Below the pieces are notes generated by a model. That model made no database searches and was not told the DNA's origin. It saw only the letters and a program-made list of their open reading frames with translations. DNA of 64,000 nt from Candidatus Peregrinibacteria bacterium Gr01-1014_25 (GTDB lineage: Bacteria; Patescibacteriota; Gracilibacteria; Peribacterales; Peribacteraceae), in assembly GCA_007376205.1 (NCBI GenBank), contig VMFU01000001.1:30661-94660 (forward strand). Reading direction: 5' to 3'. Of the stretch, positions 55,510 to 64,000 are shown in pieces. Both the position numbers and the translations under genes were made by a program. How positions within the stretch are numbered: position 1 is the first letter of the stretch; each line of letters begins with the position of its first letter.

Positions 55510-56694
55510 GTGCACCGCTTGTACCTCGTCGCCTTCGCGTTGCTCCTGCTCCCCGTGTCCGGGGCGCTCGGCATCAACTATCGGTACCTCGATCGTGCCG
55601 GTGAATTTCTCACAGCGGAGGAGGTCATCGCACGTCAACGCACCGAATCGGGCTTCTGTCTGTACGGCAGCGCCCTGCACGACGACGTGTTTTCCTACAA
55701 GACGGCAGGCTATCGGACCGCGAAGCCCCACGTAACGCTCGCGGGTTCCTCCCGATCACTCAATGTTCGCGAACGCTTCTTCAACGTGCCCTTCTACAGC
55801 ATCGGCGGAGGAATGGATTCCGTGGTATACGCGGAGCATCTGCTGCGCGCGACGACGCAGGCGCACAAGCCAAAGCTCCTGCTGCTGGGCATCGATTTCT
55901 GGTGGTTCCACGAAGATGCCCGCCTCTACCGCAGGACGAAACCCCCCGTCGACGTCCGGCGCCTCACGCTTGCCAAACTCTCCCGTCCATTTACATGGCT
56001 GATCGACGGAAAAATTTCGCCCGGTGAATTTCTGCGAACGACTCTGGGATCCCCGCCGGACAACGGGAAGTGCGACATCGGCGTCCAGAGCCGACAGAAG
56101 CGCGACGGATACGGGCCTGACGGCTCCTACTACAACACGAGCCTGGTGACCGGTAAGCGTGAGCGGATCGAGGGATTCTCGAGAGAACGGCAGGACATGC
56201 AGGACGGCACCGATCACTTCCCGTTCGGAACAGATTTTAACCGCGAAAATCTGGAGGATTTCGTTCAGCTCATCCAATCTCTGGAAGCCGACGGCACTAC
56301 GGTGATCGTGTTCGCCCATCCGCTCGCGCCGAGCGTGTACCGCGAGATGCAGCGGTACCCGGACCGCTACGCATACGTGCCGAAACTGCTGCAAGCGCTG
56401 AAAACATCCGGCATTACGTTCTTCGATTTTCACGATCCGCGGAAACTGGGAACGTCCGACTGCGAATTCTGGGATGGCACGCACGGGGGCGATGTCACCT
56501 ACGCGCGCCTGCTTCTGGCCATCCATGATTCCCTGCGCGACCCCGCGCTTCGCCCCTTCTTCAACGTGCAAGTGCTGCGCGAGACGATAGAAGACTACGC
56601 GGGATTCTTCATGGTCCCCGATCCGCGCGTGACGAGCGAGCCGGAGGTCGATTTTCTGAACATCGGCTGCCGAAAGCGTCCGCGCGGCATTTAG
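55510..56694 (+). CDS. SGNH-hydrolase-like secreted/membrane-anchored partner of MBOAT (AlgJ/DltD-like role), GTG start
   Basis: N-terminal hydrophobic helix, HVTLAGSSRSLNVRERFF (G-S-S/R motif), LGIDFWWFHED, DCEFWDGTHGGDVTYARLLLAI. Confidence 0.6.
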   Translation: MHRLYLVAFALLLLPVSGALGINYRYLDRAGEFLTAEEVIARQRTESGFCLYGSALHDDVFSYKTAGYRTAKPHVTLAGSSRSLNVRERFFNVPFYSIGGGMDSVVYAEHLLRATTQAHKPKLLLLGIDFWWFHEDARLYRRTKPPVDVRRLTLAKLSRPFTWLIDGKISPGEFLRTTLGSPPDNGKCDIGVQSRQKRDGYGPDGSYYNTSLVTGKRERIEGFSRERQDMQDGTDHFPFGTDFNRENLEDFVQLIQSLEADGTTVIVFAHPLAPSVYREMQRYPDRYAYVPKLLQALKTSGITFFDFHDPRKLGTSDCEFWDGTHGGDVTYARLLLAIHDSLRDPALRPFFNVQVLRETIEDYAGFFMVPDPRVTSEPEVDFLNIGCRKRPRGI

Positions 56695-56739
56695 CGCCCT
56701 GCGCCTTGCATACGCAGGCGGGCAGTCTATATTGCCCGC

Positions 56740-57687
56740 ATGCCCGCTCTCCTTAGCACGCTTACAAACTCGGTGCTGAATCGCATTCGCCGCTCGCCGC
56801 TGTACTACGAGCGGTACAACAACACGTGCGATTTCACGACCAACAGAACCTACACGCGGTACGCGCGTGAATGCAGGGCGGCGTACGAGCGGGAGCACGG
56901 AACCGTCGATTTGCCGGAATCCCCCCTCTGGTACAACACCTCGACGCTGATCCGCGGAGCATTCCCGGCGGACAAGGCGCGCGCGTACTCCGACAAAATC
57001 GGGACGCTCATCGAACGCAAGGACCCCTGCATCATCCCTCCGAAAGAAGACGGCCTGGCGATCGGCATCCGCGAGCCGCTCATCAACCTCGGCAACGATC
57101 TTCTCGACACGCTCCGCGCCCCAGATGTCCAGCGCAACCTCCTCGCTTTTTTCCGCAGCCACTACCGCATCGAATGGATCGTCAGCTACCGCTCGCTCCC
57201 CTCGAAGAACGCCGCGGGCTCGTGGCTGTGGCATTCCGACACGTTCCCGCCGCATACCTGCAAGCTCTTCCTACACCTCACGAAGACAACGGCCGAAACG
57301 GGTGCCATGGAAGTCATGAACAGGGAAGACACGATGGCCTACCGCCGCGCCGGCTACTTCGGCCAATTCCAAAGCGAGCGCACCGCGGACTTGGAGGGCT
57401 TCGCGCGCACGCACGGCCTGCAGTACCGGCCACACCACTTCGACGCGGAACCGGGCGACGTCACGCTCTTCGACATGAACTTCCTCCATCGCGCCGTAGC
57501 CCCCCAAGCAGGCATCCGCGATGTCGTCGTCTTCCTGTTCCTACCCAACATGGTTTCCTGGGAGAAGCAACTAGAGTTGGACGGCGGCTTTGCTGCACGC
57601 AGCAAGCGCACACCCAGCCCCCTGCAGAAGGACCCCGGCGTGACGACGATCGTCCAAACCTCGGGCGGGGCGTCCATGATGGCCTAG
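56740..57687 (+). CDS. Phytanoyl-CoA dioxygenase-like Fe(II)/2-oxoglutarate oxygenase
   Basis: LWHSDTFPPHTCKLFLHLTKTTAETGAMEVM (HxD) and PGDVTLFDMNFLHRAVAPQAGIRDVVVFLF (distal His/Arg). Confidence 0.65.
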   Translation: MPALLSTLTNSVLNRIRRSPLYYERYNNTCDFTTNRTYTRYARECRAAYEREHGTVDLPESPLWYNTSTLIRGAFPADKARAYSDKIGTLIERKDPCIIPPKEDGLAIGIREPLINLGNDLLDTLRAPDVQRNLLAFFRSHYRIEWIVSYRSLPSKNAAGSWLWHSDTFPPHTCKLFLHLTKTTAETGAMEVMNREDTMAYRRAGYFGQFQSERTADLEGFARTHGLQYRPHHFDAEPGDVTLFDMNFLHRAVAPQAGIRDVVVFLFLPNMVSWEKQLELDGGFAARSKRTPSPLQKDPGVTTIVQTSGGASMMA

Positions 57688-57728
57688 CGCATTGCCCGTG
57701 GAGGAGCGCCCGGATAGGATTCCCCAAC

Positions 57729-59009
57729 ATGTCACAGCATCCCGCATCACCGGTCTCCCGATTGCTTCGGCGTGCGCAGAATGCCCTCCGCGTTCTCGTG
57801 CTGCGGCCGCTCGCCGCTGTATATATTGCCATCGAATACGGCGTGCTGCTGCTTACGCATCGGAAGGAACTGATGCGAGCGGGCTTCGTCACTCCGCTGT
57901 GGTTTTGGAGTTTCGGGCATCAAGCCATCGATCCCCACATGCTCGCGATGCGCTTCCGCGGAAAAAAACTCCTCATTGTCGTCAGTGACTACGGGAACAT
58001 GAATCCGTACCTCGTCGGTACGTTCGAGCAGTACGTCCGCATGTGCTACCTGCGGCACTCGCGGTTCATGGGAATGCTGCGCCCCCTGTTCAAACACGAA
58101 GAATTGCGGGCGTTGAAGATCGCCGTACTTCGCTTCGTCCTGCGCGTCCTCGGCCATGCAGCATCAATCGTTCCCACGTACCACGAACACCAGGGATCCG
58201 TCATCGAGGGGACGTTCATCACGGAACGTCTGCGGCTGTTCCAGCAGCATGCAGACATGCCTCTCATTCCCCTGACAGAGCCAATCGAACGCTTCCGCAG
58301 CCTGCTCCAGAAGACACATCCCGAACTGGCGGGGAAGTGGTTCGTTGCGCTCTACCTGCGCAGAACGGTAAAAGTCGGGGATGAAATGCGCGACACGGAC
58401 CCCGCCACCTTCGCCGACGTCATCGGGCGCATCCGTGGCCTCGGCGGATTCGTATTCTGCGGCGGCGACTACGACGATGCGCACGCCGTGTTCCCCGGAA
58501 TGCAGGGCGTCATGGGATACAGCGATTTCCCCTGCGAGCGGGAACTGACGGATTACTACGGCATCACACAGTGCCGCTTCCTCGTCGGTCCAACCAGCGG
58601 CCCGGTATCCATAGCCATGAGCTTCAACATCCCCAACCTCATGACCAACGACCCGTTCTACTACCATTCCGGCAACCGTGAGAACCAGATCGTGCTGCAC
58701 AGGAAGCTGCGCGATCGCGCGACGGGGAGAATCCTCGCGGCGCGCGAAACATTTTCCCCCCCCATCATCGCCTACCGCACGAAGGGCGAATTCGAACGCG
58801 CCGGACTGGAGCACATCGACAATACGAAGGAGGAGATCGCGGCCGCTCTCGAAGAAATGGTACAGCGCCACATCCTGGGGCACGACACCGTGCTGCCGGA
58901 GCACCAGCCTCTGTACGATCGCTTCAAGAGTCTCCTGCCGAAGGAATCCATCATCTACCAGTCGCCGTCGCGTCCGGCGCTTATCTATCTACAGAATCTC
59001 GTCTGGTAA
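57729..59009 (+). CDS. TIGR04372-like glycosyltransferase
   Basis: VALYLRRTVKVGDEMRDTDPATFADVIGRI, DYYGITQCRFLVGPTSGPVSIAMSFNIPNLMTN. Confidence 0.65.
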   Translation: MSQHPASPVSRLLRRAQNALRVLVLRPLAAVYIAIEYGVLLLTHRKELMRAGFVTPLWFWSFGHQAIDPHMLAMRFRGKKLLIVVSDYGNMNPYLVGTFEQYVRMCYLRHSRFMGMLRPLFKHEELRALKIAVLRFVLRVLGHAASIVPTYHEHQGSVIEGTFITERLRLFQQHADMPLIPLTEPIERFRSLLQKTHPELAGKWFVALYLRRTVKVGDEMRDTDPATFADVIGRIRGLGGFVFCGGDYDDAHAVFPGMQGVMGYSDFPCERELTDYYGITQCRFLVGPTSGPVSIAMSFNIPNLMTNDPFYYHSGNRENQIVLHRKLRDRATGRILAARETFSPPIIAYRTKGEFERAGLEHIDNTKEEIAAALEEMVQRHILGHDTVLPEHQPLYDRFKSLLPKESIIYQSPSRPALIYLQNLVW

Positions 59010-59039
59010 AGCGCGCGATGCATTCGTAGAATGCGCGCG

Positions 59040-60473
59040 ATGCAACACGTGATTGTCGGTAACGGTATTGTGGCGCTGTCAACGGCGTTCCGCTTGGCAC
59101 AGCGACTCAAGGGATCGGACACGGTCACGGTCATCGGACCGTGCGACCGCCCGGGCGCCGCGACGATGGCGGCGGCGGCGATGCTCAATTCGTTCGCGGA
59201 AATCAGCGCGTACTCCCTGAAGTCGAAAGAGGACCGCTATCACTTCGCGTTGAGCCGGAGGGCCGCGCAACAATGGCCGGATTTTGAGAAAGAACTCGTC
59301 GATGCGGCGCGCGGCGTGGGATCGGCGTGCGATGCCATCAGCCGCGGAGAGCAGGACCGCGGAACGTACATCATCAACAACACCGCGGCGGACGAATGGG
59401 ACGACAAAAATTTCGATGCCATGGTGAAGGCTCTTGAGGATTTCAAAGAACCATTCACATTCGTGCATCCCGGGGAGATTCCCAATTACCTTCCCGCCCA
59501 GCACGAGCGCGCCGCGCGGGCGATCTACATTCCCGACGAAGGCTGGCTGAACCCGCGCATCGTGATCGAGACGCTCGACACCATCCTTAGCGGGCACGAC
59601 AGGGTGACGGTGATCGACGGAGAGGCGCGGCGTTTCCGGAAAAGCGGCGATGCGATATCCGGCGTGGAACTGGCCGACGGCACGGTCGTGGAAGGCGACG
59701 CGTTCCTCCTGGCGACGGGAGCATCGGCGAGCGCCCTGCTCGACGCAAGCGACTTGGGCATTGCCATGCAGCCCGTGTTCTACGGCCTCGGCGTGTCCAT
59801 CGAAATACGATCGGAGGGGCATCCGCATACGAAATGCGTGCGTACCACGAACCGCGGCGGCGCCTGCGGCATCTACAGCGTGCCGCTGTTCCTCGGCAAG
59901 AACGGGCCAAAGGACCACCTCGTGATTGGCGCGAGCAACCGCGTCATCAACAAACCAGTGCTCTACGGCAGGCTGTCGGCGGTCGAACACCTCATGCGGA
60001 GCGCCATGCAGGAAATCAACGGCCACTTCTACGCCGCAGATCTGGTGCGCGTGAACGTGGGCTGGCGTCCGACATCCCAAGACACGTACCCGCTCCTCGG
60101 CAAAACATCCGTGGGGAACCTCTGCATTGCTACGGGAACGAAGCGGGATGGCTTCCACCTCTCCCCGGTTTTGTCCGACATCATGGCGACGCTCATGACC
60201 GGAGGATCCGCGGAGAAGGAGTTCGACATGTTCGCGCCTGAACGGAAGGTCATCCGGGACATCCCGCGACAGGACGCCGTCGAGATGATCGTCAACAGCC
60301 TCATGAGCGAGCAGTACCAGCACGGATACAACCCCTCGAACGTGCTCATGAACGCGCAGGTGCGGGAAACGTACCGGAAAGACATCGAGGCGCTGCACGA
60401 CCGCATCGGCGCAAAAGACTGGGGAATCCACCCCGAGCTGGTGAACATGTACCGGGAAGGGCACGCGAAGTAG
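59040..60473 (+). CDS. FAD-dependent oxidoreductase (DAO superfamily)
   Basis: MQHVIVGNGIVALSTAFRLAQRLKGSDTVTVIGP, GWLNPRIVIETL, GDAFLLATGASASALL, GWRPTSQDTYPLLGKT. Confidence 0.85.
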   Translation: MQHVIVGNGIVALSTAFRLAQRLKGSDTVTVIGPCDRPGAATMAAAAMLNSFAEISAYSLKSKEDRYHFALSRRAAQQWPDFEKELVDAARGVGSACDAISRGEQDRGTYIINNTAADEWDDKNFDAMVKALEDFKEPFTFVHPGEIPNYLPAQHERAARAIYIPDEGWLNPRIVIETLDTILSGHDRVTVIDGEARRFRKSGDAISGVELADGTVVEGDAFLLATGASASALLDASDLGIAMQPVFYGLGVSIEIRSEGHPHTKCVRTTNRGGACGIYSVPLFLGKNGPKDHLVIGASNRVINKPVLYGRLSAVEHLMRSAMQEINGHFYAADLVRVNVGWRPTSQDTYPLLGKTSVGNLCIATGTKRDGFHLSPVLSDIMATLMTGGSAEKEFDMFAPERKVIRDIPRQDAVEMIVNSLMSEQYQHGYNPSNVLMNAQVRETYRKDIEALHDRIGAKDWGIHPELVNMYREGHAK

Positions 60474-60480
60474 CGCGCCG

Positions 60481-61155
60481 TTACACGCGATACAAATTCA
60501 CTTTCAGGTTCTTGTGCCACCCCGTCAGGGCGAACAGGGGTTCGCGGGCGCCGAAGACCTCTTTGTAGACGGGATTGTTGTAGACGTAGAAAACGTTCTT
60601 GTTCCCCTTCGCCGACTCGATCTTCCGCAGCACTTCGCCCGTGATGGTTTGGTCGAAGGAATTCTTATTGTGAATAATGACGGTGTCGTAGTCCTTCATG
60701 AGCGATGCGTAATCGACGTGACGGACATCCGCGCAGAGCAGCTCGACGTCGCTCGAGAACGCAGCGAGATTTTTGCGGCAGATATCGAGGAGCTCCTGCG
60801 ACAAATCGACGCCGACGATGCGGCTGCCCCTGAATGCCTTCGCCGCGATGACGCAGGGCTTGCCTTTTCCCACACCCAAATCGATGAAGAGCACTTTCCC
60901 CTGCACGAGCCCCAGCTTCTTCATGGCATCGAATGTTTTGACCAGCGGACTCGCGTACGTCGGCTGGTACCAGTTCGCACCCTCGCTCGGCATCTGCTTC
61001 ACGAGCGAAAAAAACGAGCCGTGCGTGATGATCCCCGACGTCTCGACGCCATTCATGATATCGAACAACCGGTTCTCAATGAGCTCCTCCTTGAAGCGGC
61101 GCAAGCCATTCTTCAATCCGTGCGTCTGCACCATCTTCGTGAGCATCGTCGGCAT
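60481..61155 (-). CDS. Class I SAM-dependent methyltransferase
   Basis: KVLFIDLGVGKGKPCVIAAKAFRGSRIVGVDLSQELLDICRKNL. Confidence 0.85.
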   Translation of the reverse strand: MPTMLTKMVQTHGLKNGLRRFKEELIENRLFDIMNGVETSGIITHGSFFSLVKQMPSEGANWYQPTYASPLVKTFDAMKKLGLVQGKVLFIDLGVGKGKPCVIAAKAFRGSRIVGVDLSQELLDICRKNLAAFSSDVELLCADVRHVDYASLMKDYDTVIIHNKNSFDQTITGEVLRKIESAKGNKNVFYVYNNPVYKEVFGAREPLFALTGWHKNLKVNLYRV

Positions 61156-61318
61156 GGCATTCGTCGGGAAAAGCGACGGGGAACATAGCATGCACACATG
61201 GAAAACAAAAGCCGAATTTTCGGCTCCAAAGCGGCAAAATCCCCGCATGACATTCTTGTTTCCCGTGGGGGTATCCTGTATGGTTCGGCAACGTTTGGCT
61301 CTTGCGGCAATCGTGTCT

Positions 61319-61999
61319 ATGAAGCTCAATTTCTTCGATACGGCAAGCACTGCGCGGCCCGGTGACGCCCGACGGGAGGCGATACGGAATGTCGGCGAGC
61401 CGACGTTCACCGAGGATCATCGCGCCTTCGGGTACGACTACTTCGATAACCCCGATCTCGGCGTCGGATACGGCGGCTACGCCTACGACGGCCGGTTCGC
61501 CGAACCCGTGCGAAAAGCCATCGCCCACTATGGGCTGAAGCCCGGAGACCGCGTCCTGGAAATCGGGTGCGCGAAGGGGTACCTGCTGGTGGAATTCCTG
61601 AAGCAGGGCATGAACGTGGTGGGGATCGACGGCAGCGCGTACGCCATTGAAAACGCCCATCCCGACGTGAAGGCCTACCTGCAACGCGGCGATTTCCGCT
61701 CGTTGCCCTTCCCCGACAAATCCTTCGATCTCGTCATCGCAAAAGACACGCTGGAACACAACCCCGAGCCCGCGGTGCGAGCCACCATCGCGGAATGCAT
61801 GCGTGTGACGAAAGGTCCGACGTTCTTCCAGTTGTGCGTGGGGAGGACTCCAGCGGAAATCGCAGCCATGCCGAAGTGGGATCAAAGCTATACGATGAAC
61901 CACACGCCCGAGTGGTGGGATCGGTTCTTCGACGAGGTTGGCTACCGCGGCGACCTCCACTACAAAGTACTCGTCCCCGAGGGGGAGTGCGTTTCCTGA
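61319..61999 (+). CDS. Class I SAM-dependent methyltransferase
   Basis: GDRVLEIGCAKGYLLVEFLKQGMNVVGIDGSAYAIENA, FDLVIAKDTLEHNPEPAV. Confidence 0.88.
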   Translation: MKLNFFDTASTARPGDARREAIRNVGEPTFTEDHRAFGYDYFDNPDLGVGYGGYAYDGRFAEPVRKAIAHYGLKPGDRVLEIGCAKGYLLVEFLKQGMNVVGIDGSAYAIENAHPDVKAYLQRGDFRSLPFPDKSFDLVIAKDTLEHNPEPAVRATIAECMRVTKGPTFFQLCVGRTPAEIAAMPKWDQSYTMNHTPEWWDRFFDEVGYRGDLHYKVLVPEGECVS

Positions 62000-62006
62000 C
62001 CATTCC

Positions 62007-63122
62007 ATGCGCGTTCCCTTTTCCTACCTTGAACGGCAGTTCGCGGACATCGATGCGTACTTCGAAGAGTTGCGACCGCTCGTGCAGACCGGCAATTTCA
62101 CGCTCGGCAAACCCGTCGAGCAATTCGAGGAGAGATTCGCTGCTCTCTGCAAAATGCCCTACGCCGTCGGCGTGGGCAGCGGCACGGATGCGCTGATGAT
62201 CTCGCTGATGATGCTGGGCATCCAGCCCGATGACGAAGTGATCACCACGGCGAACAATTTCATCGCCCCTGCCGGCGCCATCGCCTGCTGCCGCGCCCGC
62301 CCGGTATTCGTGGACAGCGATGAGGCCTACATGATGGACCCTACAAAATTGGAAGCAGTGATCACGCCGCGCACACGCGCGATCATCGCCGTGCACCACA
62401 ACGGCAACGTCTGCGACATGCCCGCGATCATGGCGGTCGCGGAGAAGCACAAACTCCTCGTGATCGAAGACGCGTGCCATGCGATCGGCGCTTCGCTCAA
62501 TGGAACGCCGGTGGGATCGTGGGGATCGACGGCATGCTTTAGCCTCCACCCCCTGAAGAACCTCAACGTGTGGGGCGACGGCGGCGTGATCGTCACGCGT
62601 TCGAAGGAGCTCTATGAGAAGATGCATCTGTACCGCAACCACGGCCTGAAAACCCGGGACGAAGTCGTGCTGTTCGGGCGGAATTCCCGTCTGCATACGG
62701 TGCAGGCGGCCATCGGCAACAAGCTCATTCGCGAGATCGACTTCATCACGTCGAGACGGATCGAGATCGCAGGGCAATACGATGTGGCGCTCTCCAAGCT
62801 CGCCCCCGAAATCAGCGTCCCGCCGAGAAACCCCGCCGTGAAGCACGTGTTCTTCCAGTACATCATCCGCGTGCGCAGCCGCGATGCGCTTCTGAAGCAC
62901 CTGCACGACGCGGGCGTCGAGGCGAAGATTCACTACCCCATTCCGATCCACCTGCAGGAAGGCGCCAAGTACTTGGGCTACAAGCCGGGCGATCTGCCCG
63001 TGACGGAGGAGGACAGCCGACACATTCTCTCCCTGCCGCTCCACCAGCATCTGACGCCGGAGGAAGTCGGTTATACCATCGAGCAAGTTCGGAATTTTTG
63101 CCGGAAGCAGCCTGCACTATGA
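62007..63122 (+). CDS. DegT/DnrJ/EryC1/StrS aminotransferase
   Basis: RVPFSYLERQFADIDAYFEELRPLVQTGNFTLGKPVEQFEE, VGSGTDALMISL, IEDACHAIGA, CFSLHPLKNLNVWGDGGVI. Confidence 0.95.
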   Translation: MRVPFSYLERQFADIDAYFEELRPLVQTGNFTLGKPVEQFEERFAALCKMPYAVGVGSGTDALMISLMMLGIQPDDEVITTANNFIAPAGAIACCRARPVFVDSDEAYMMDPTKLEAVITPRTRAIIAVHHNGNVCDMPAIMAVAEKHKLLVIEDACHAIGASLNGTPVGSWGSTACFSLHPLKNLNVWGDGGVIVTRSKELYEKMHLYRNHGLKTRDEVVLFGRNSRLHTVQAAIGNKLIREIDFITSRRIEIAGQYDVALSKLAPEISVPPRNPAVKHVFFQYIIRVRSRDALLKHLHDAGVEAKIHYPIPIHLQEGAKYLGYKPGDLPVTEEDSRHILSLPLHQHLTPEEVGYTIEQVRNFCRKQPAL

Positions 63123-64000
63123 AGGAAACCGTCCTCGTCACCGGCGGAGCCGGATACGTCGGGAGCCTGCTGGTCCCACGCCTCCTGCGCGAAGGGTACC
63201 GCGTGCGGGTTCTGGATATGTACCTCTACGGGGATGAGGCGCTGGAGGGGGCGCGGGGCAACCCGAACCTGGAGGAAGTGAGGGGCGACATCCGCGACCG
63301 CGATCTCCTGCGCCGCGCGCTCGCGGGGTGTGACGTCGTCATCCATCTGGCCTGCATCAGCAACGACCCAAGCTTCGAGCTCAACCCCGCGCTCGGAAAA
63401 ACCATCAACCTCGATGCGTTCGAGCCGCTCGTGCAGGAAGCTGTACATGCCGGCGTGCAGCGCTTCATCTTCGCATCATCCGCGAGCGTCTACGGCGTCA
63501 AAGACGTAGAGAACGTGACCGAGGACATGCCGCTCGAGCCCCTGACGGATTACTCGAAGTACAAGGCGATGTGCGAGGGCATTCTCGCAAGGTATCAATC
63601 GCCGGACTTCACAACCGTGACGCTCCGTCCCGCGACCATCTGCGGCTACGCTCCGCGGCAGCGCCTCGACGTCGTCGTGAATATCCTGACGAACCACGCG
63701 TATCATCATCGAAAGATCAACGTTTTTGGCGGCGAGCAGAAACGCCCGAATCTGCACATCGCCGACATGGTCGACGCGTACATGCTCATGCTGACTGCGC
63801 CGGCCAATCGCATCGCCGGCAAGGTCTACAATGTCGGCGGGGAGAACCACACCGTGCATGAGCTCGCCGAGATCGTCCGCGGCGTTGTCGGCGACGATGT
63901 GACGATGGAAACCGTGCCGACGGATGACCCGCGTTCGTACCACATTTCGTCCGCAAAAATCGCGGCAGAACTCGGTTTCCGCCCCTCCCGCTCCATCGCC
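63119..64000 (+). CDS. NAD-dependent epimerase/dehydratase, 3' end beyond window (no stop; absent from supplied ORF track)
   Basis: ATG overlaps upstream TGA: MKETVLVTGGAGYVGSLLVPRLLREGYRVRVLDMYLYGDEALEGARGNPNLEEVRGDIRD..HLACISNDPSFELN..SSASVYGVKDVENVTED..YSKYKAMCE. Confidence 0.9.
   Translation, partial: MKETVLVTGGAGYVGSLLVPRLLREGYRVRVLDMYLYGDEALEGARGNPNLEEVRGDIRDRDLLRRALAGCDVVIHLACISNDPSFELNPALGKTINLDAFEPLVQEAVHAGVQRFIFASSASVYGVKDVENVTEDMPLEPLTDYSKYKAMCEGILARYQSPDFTTVTLRPATICGYAPRQRLDVVVNILTNHAYHHRKINVFGGEQKRPNLHIADMVDAYMLMLTAPANRIAGKVYNVGGENHTVHELAEIVRGVVGDDVTMETVPTDDPRSYHISSAKIAAELGFRPSRSIA

Noticed and set aside
59079-60464. 461-aa minus-strand ORF
   Set aside because: Antisense of the DAO-family oxidoreductase with a clear GxGxxG motif
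61157-61318. Candidate promoter/hairpin (AGCCGAA-TT-TTCGGCT) in the divergent methyltransferase gap
   Set aside because: Short stem and weak -35/-10 matches; not reported as a feature

Overview
This 64 kb window is GC-rich and bacterial, and uses the standard code (TGA is a stop). It is dominated by a very large surface-glycan biosynthesis locus. I count about 60 genes: at least 6 GT4-type and about 6 GT2-type glycosyltransferase domains, about 5 GT-C/PMT-like membrane proteins, 3 DegT-family enzymes, many NDP-sugar epimerases/dehydratases/dehydrogenases, about 9 SAM methyltransferase domains, an MBOAT/SGNH-like pair, a GtrA protein, a DUF2304 protein and an MsbA/PglK-type ABC exporter. Housekeeping islands are interspersed: tRNA-Ser(CGA), tRNA-Thr(GGT), SufS-SufU, a PurM-like protein, and a PAICS-like PurC-PurE fusion. 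Most striking observations: (1) a tail-less bacterial histone-fold 'doublet' (1121-1480) made of two histone folds in tandem, with near-identical nucleotide ends and a diverged central helix; (2) a family of degenerate heptameric short tandem repeats at seven or more places, several translated in-frame inside enzymes (Ugd, two GT4s, an FAD oxidoreductase) and others at gene borders or promoters; (3) an animal-PAICS-like bifunctional PurC-PurE; (4) two glycosyltransferase/methyltransferase fusions with opposite domain order; (5) a near-complete UDP-ManNAc3NAcA-type pathway; (6) a mosaic wecB-like gene with an AT-rich core; (7) a perfect 30-nt palindrome at the start of a TrpR/YerC-like regulator, with a degenerate second copy 18 kb away; (8) a widespread-type hairpin repeat (ACTTTCTTTTG...CAAAAGAAAGT) abutting an apparently truncated FkbM gene. 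The gene content resembles a Candidate Phyla Radiation/Peregrinibacteria-Peribacteria-like genome, but that assignment is inference only. No CRISPR array, rRNA, transposase or phage module was recognised.
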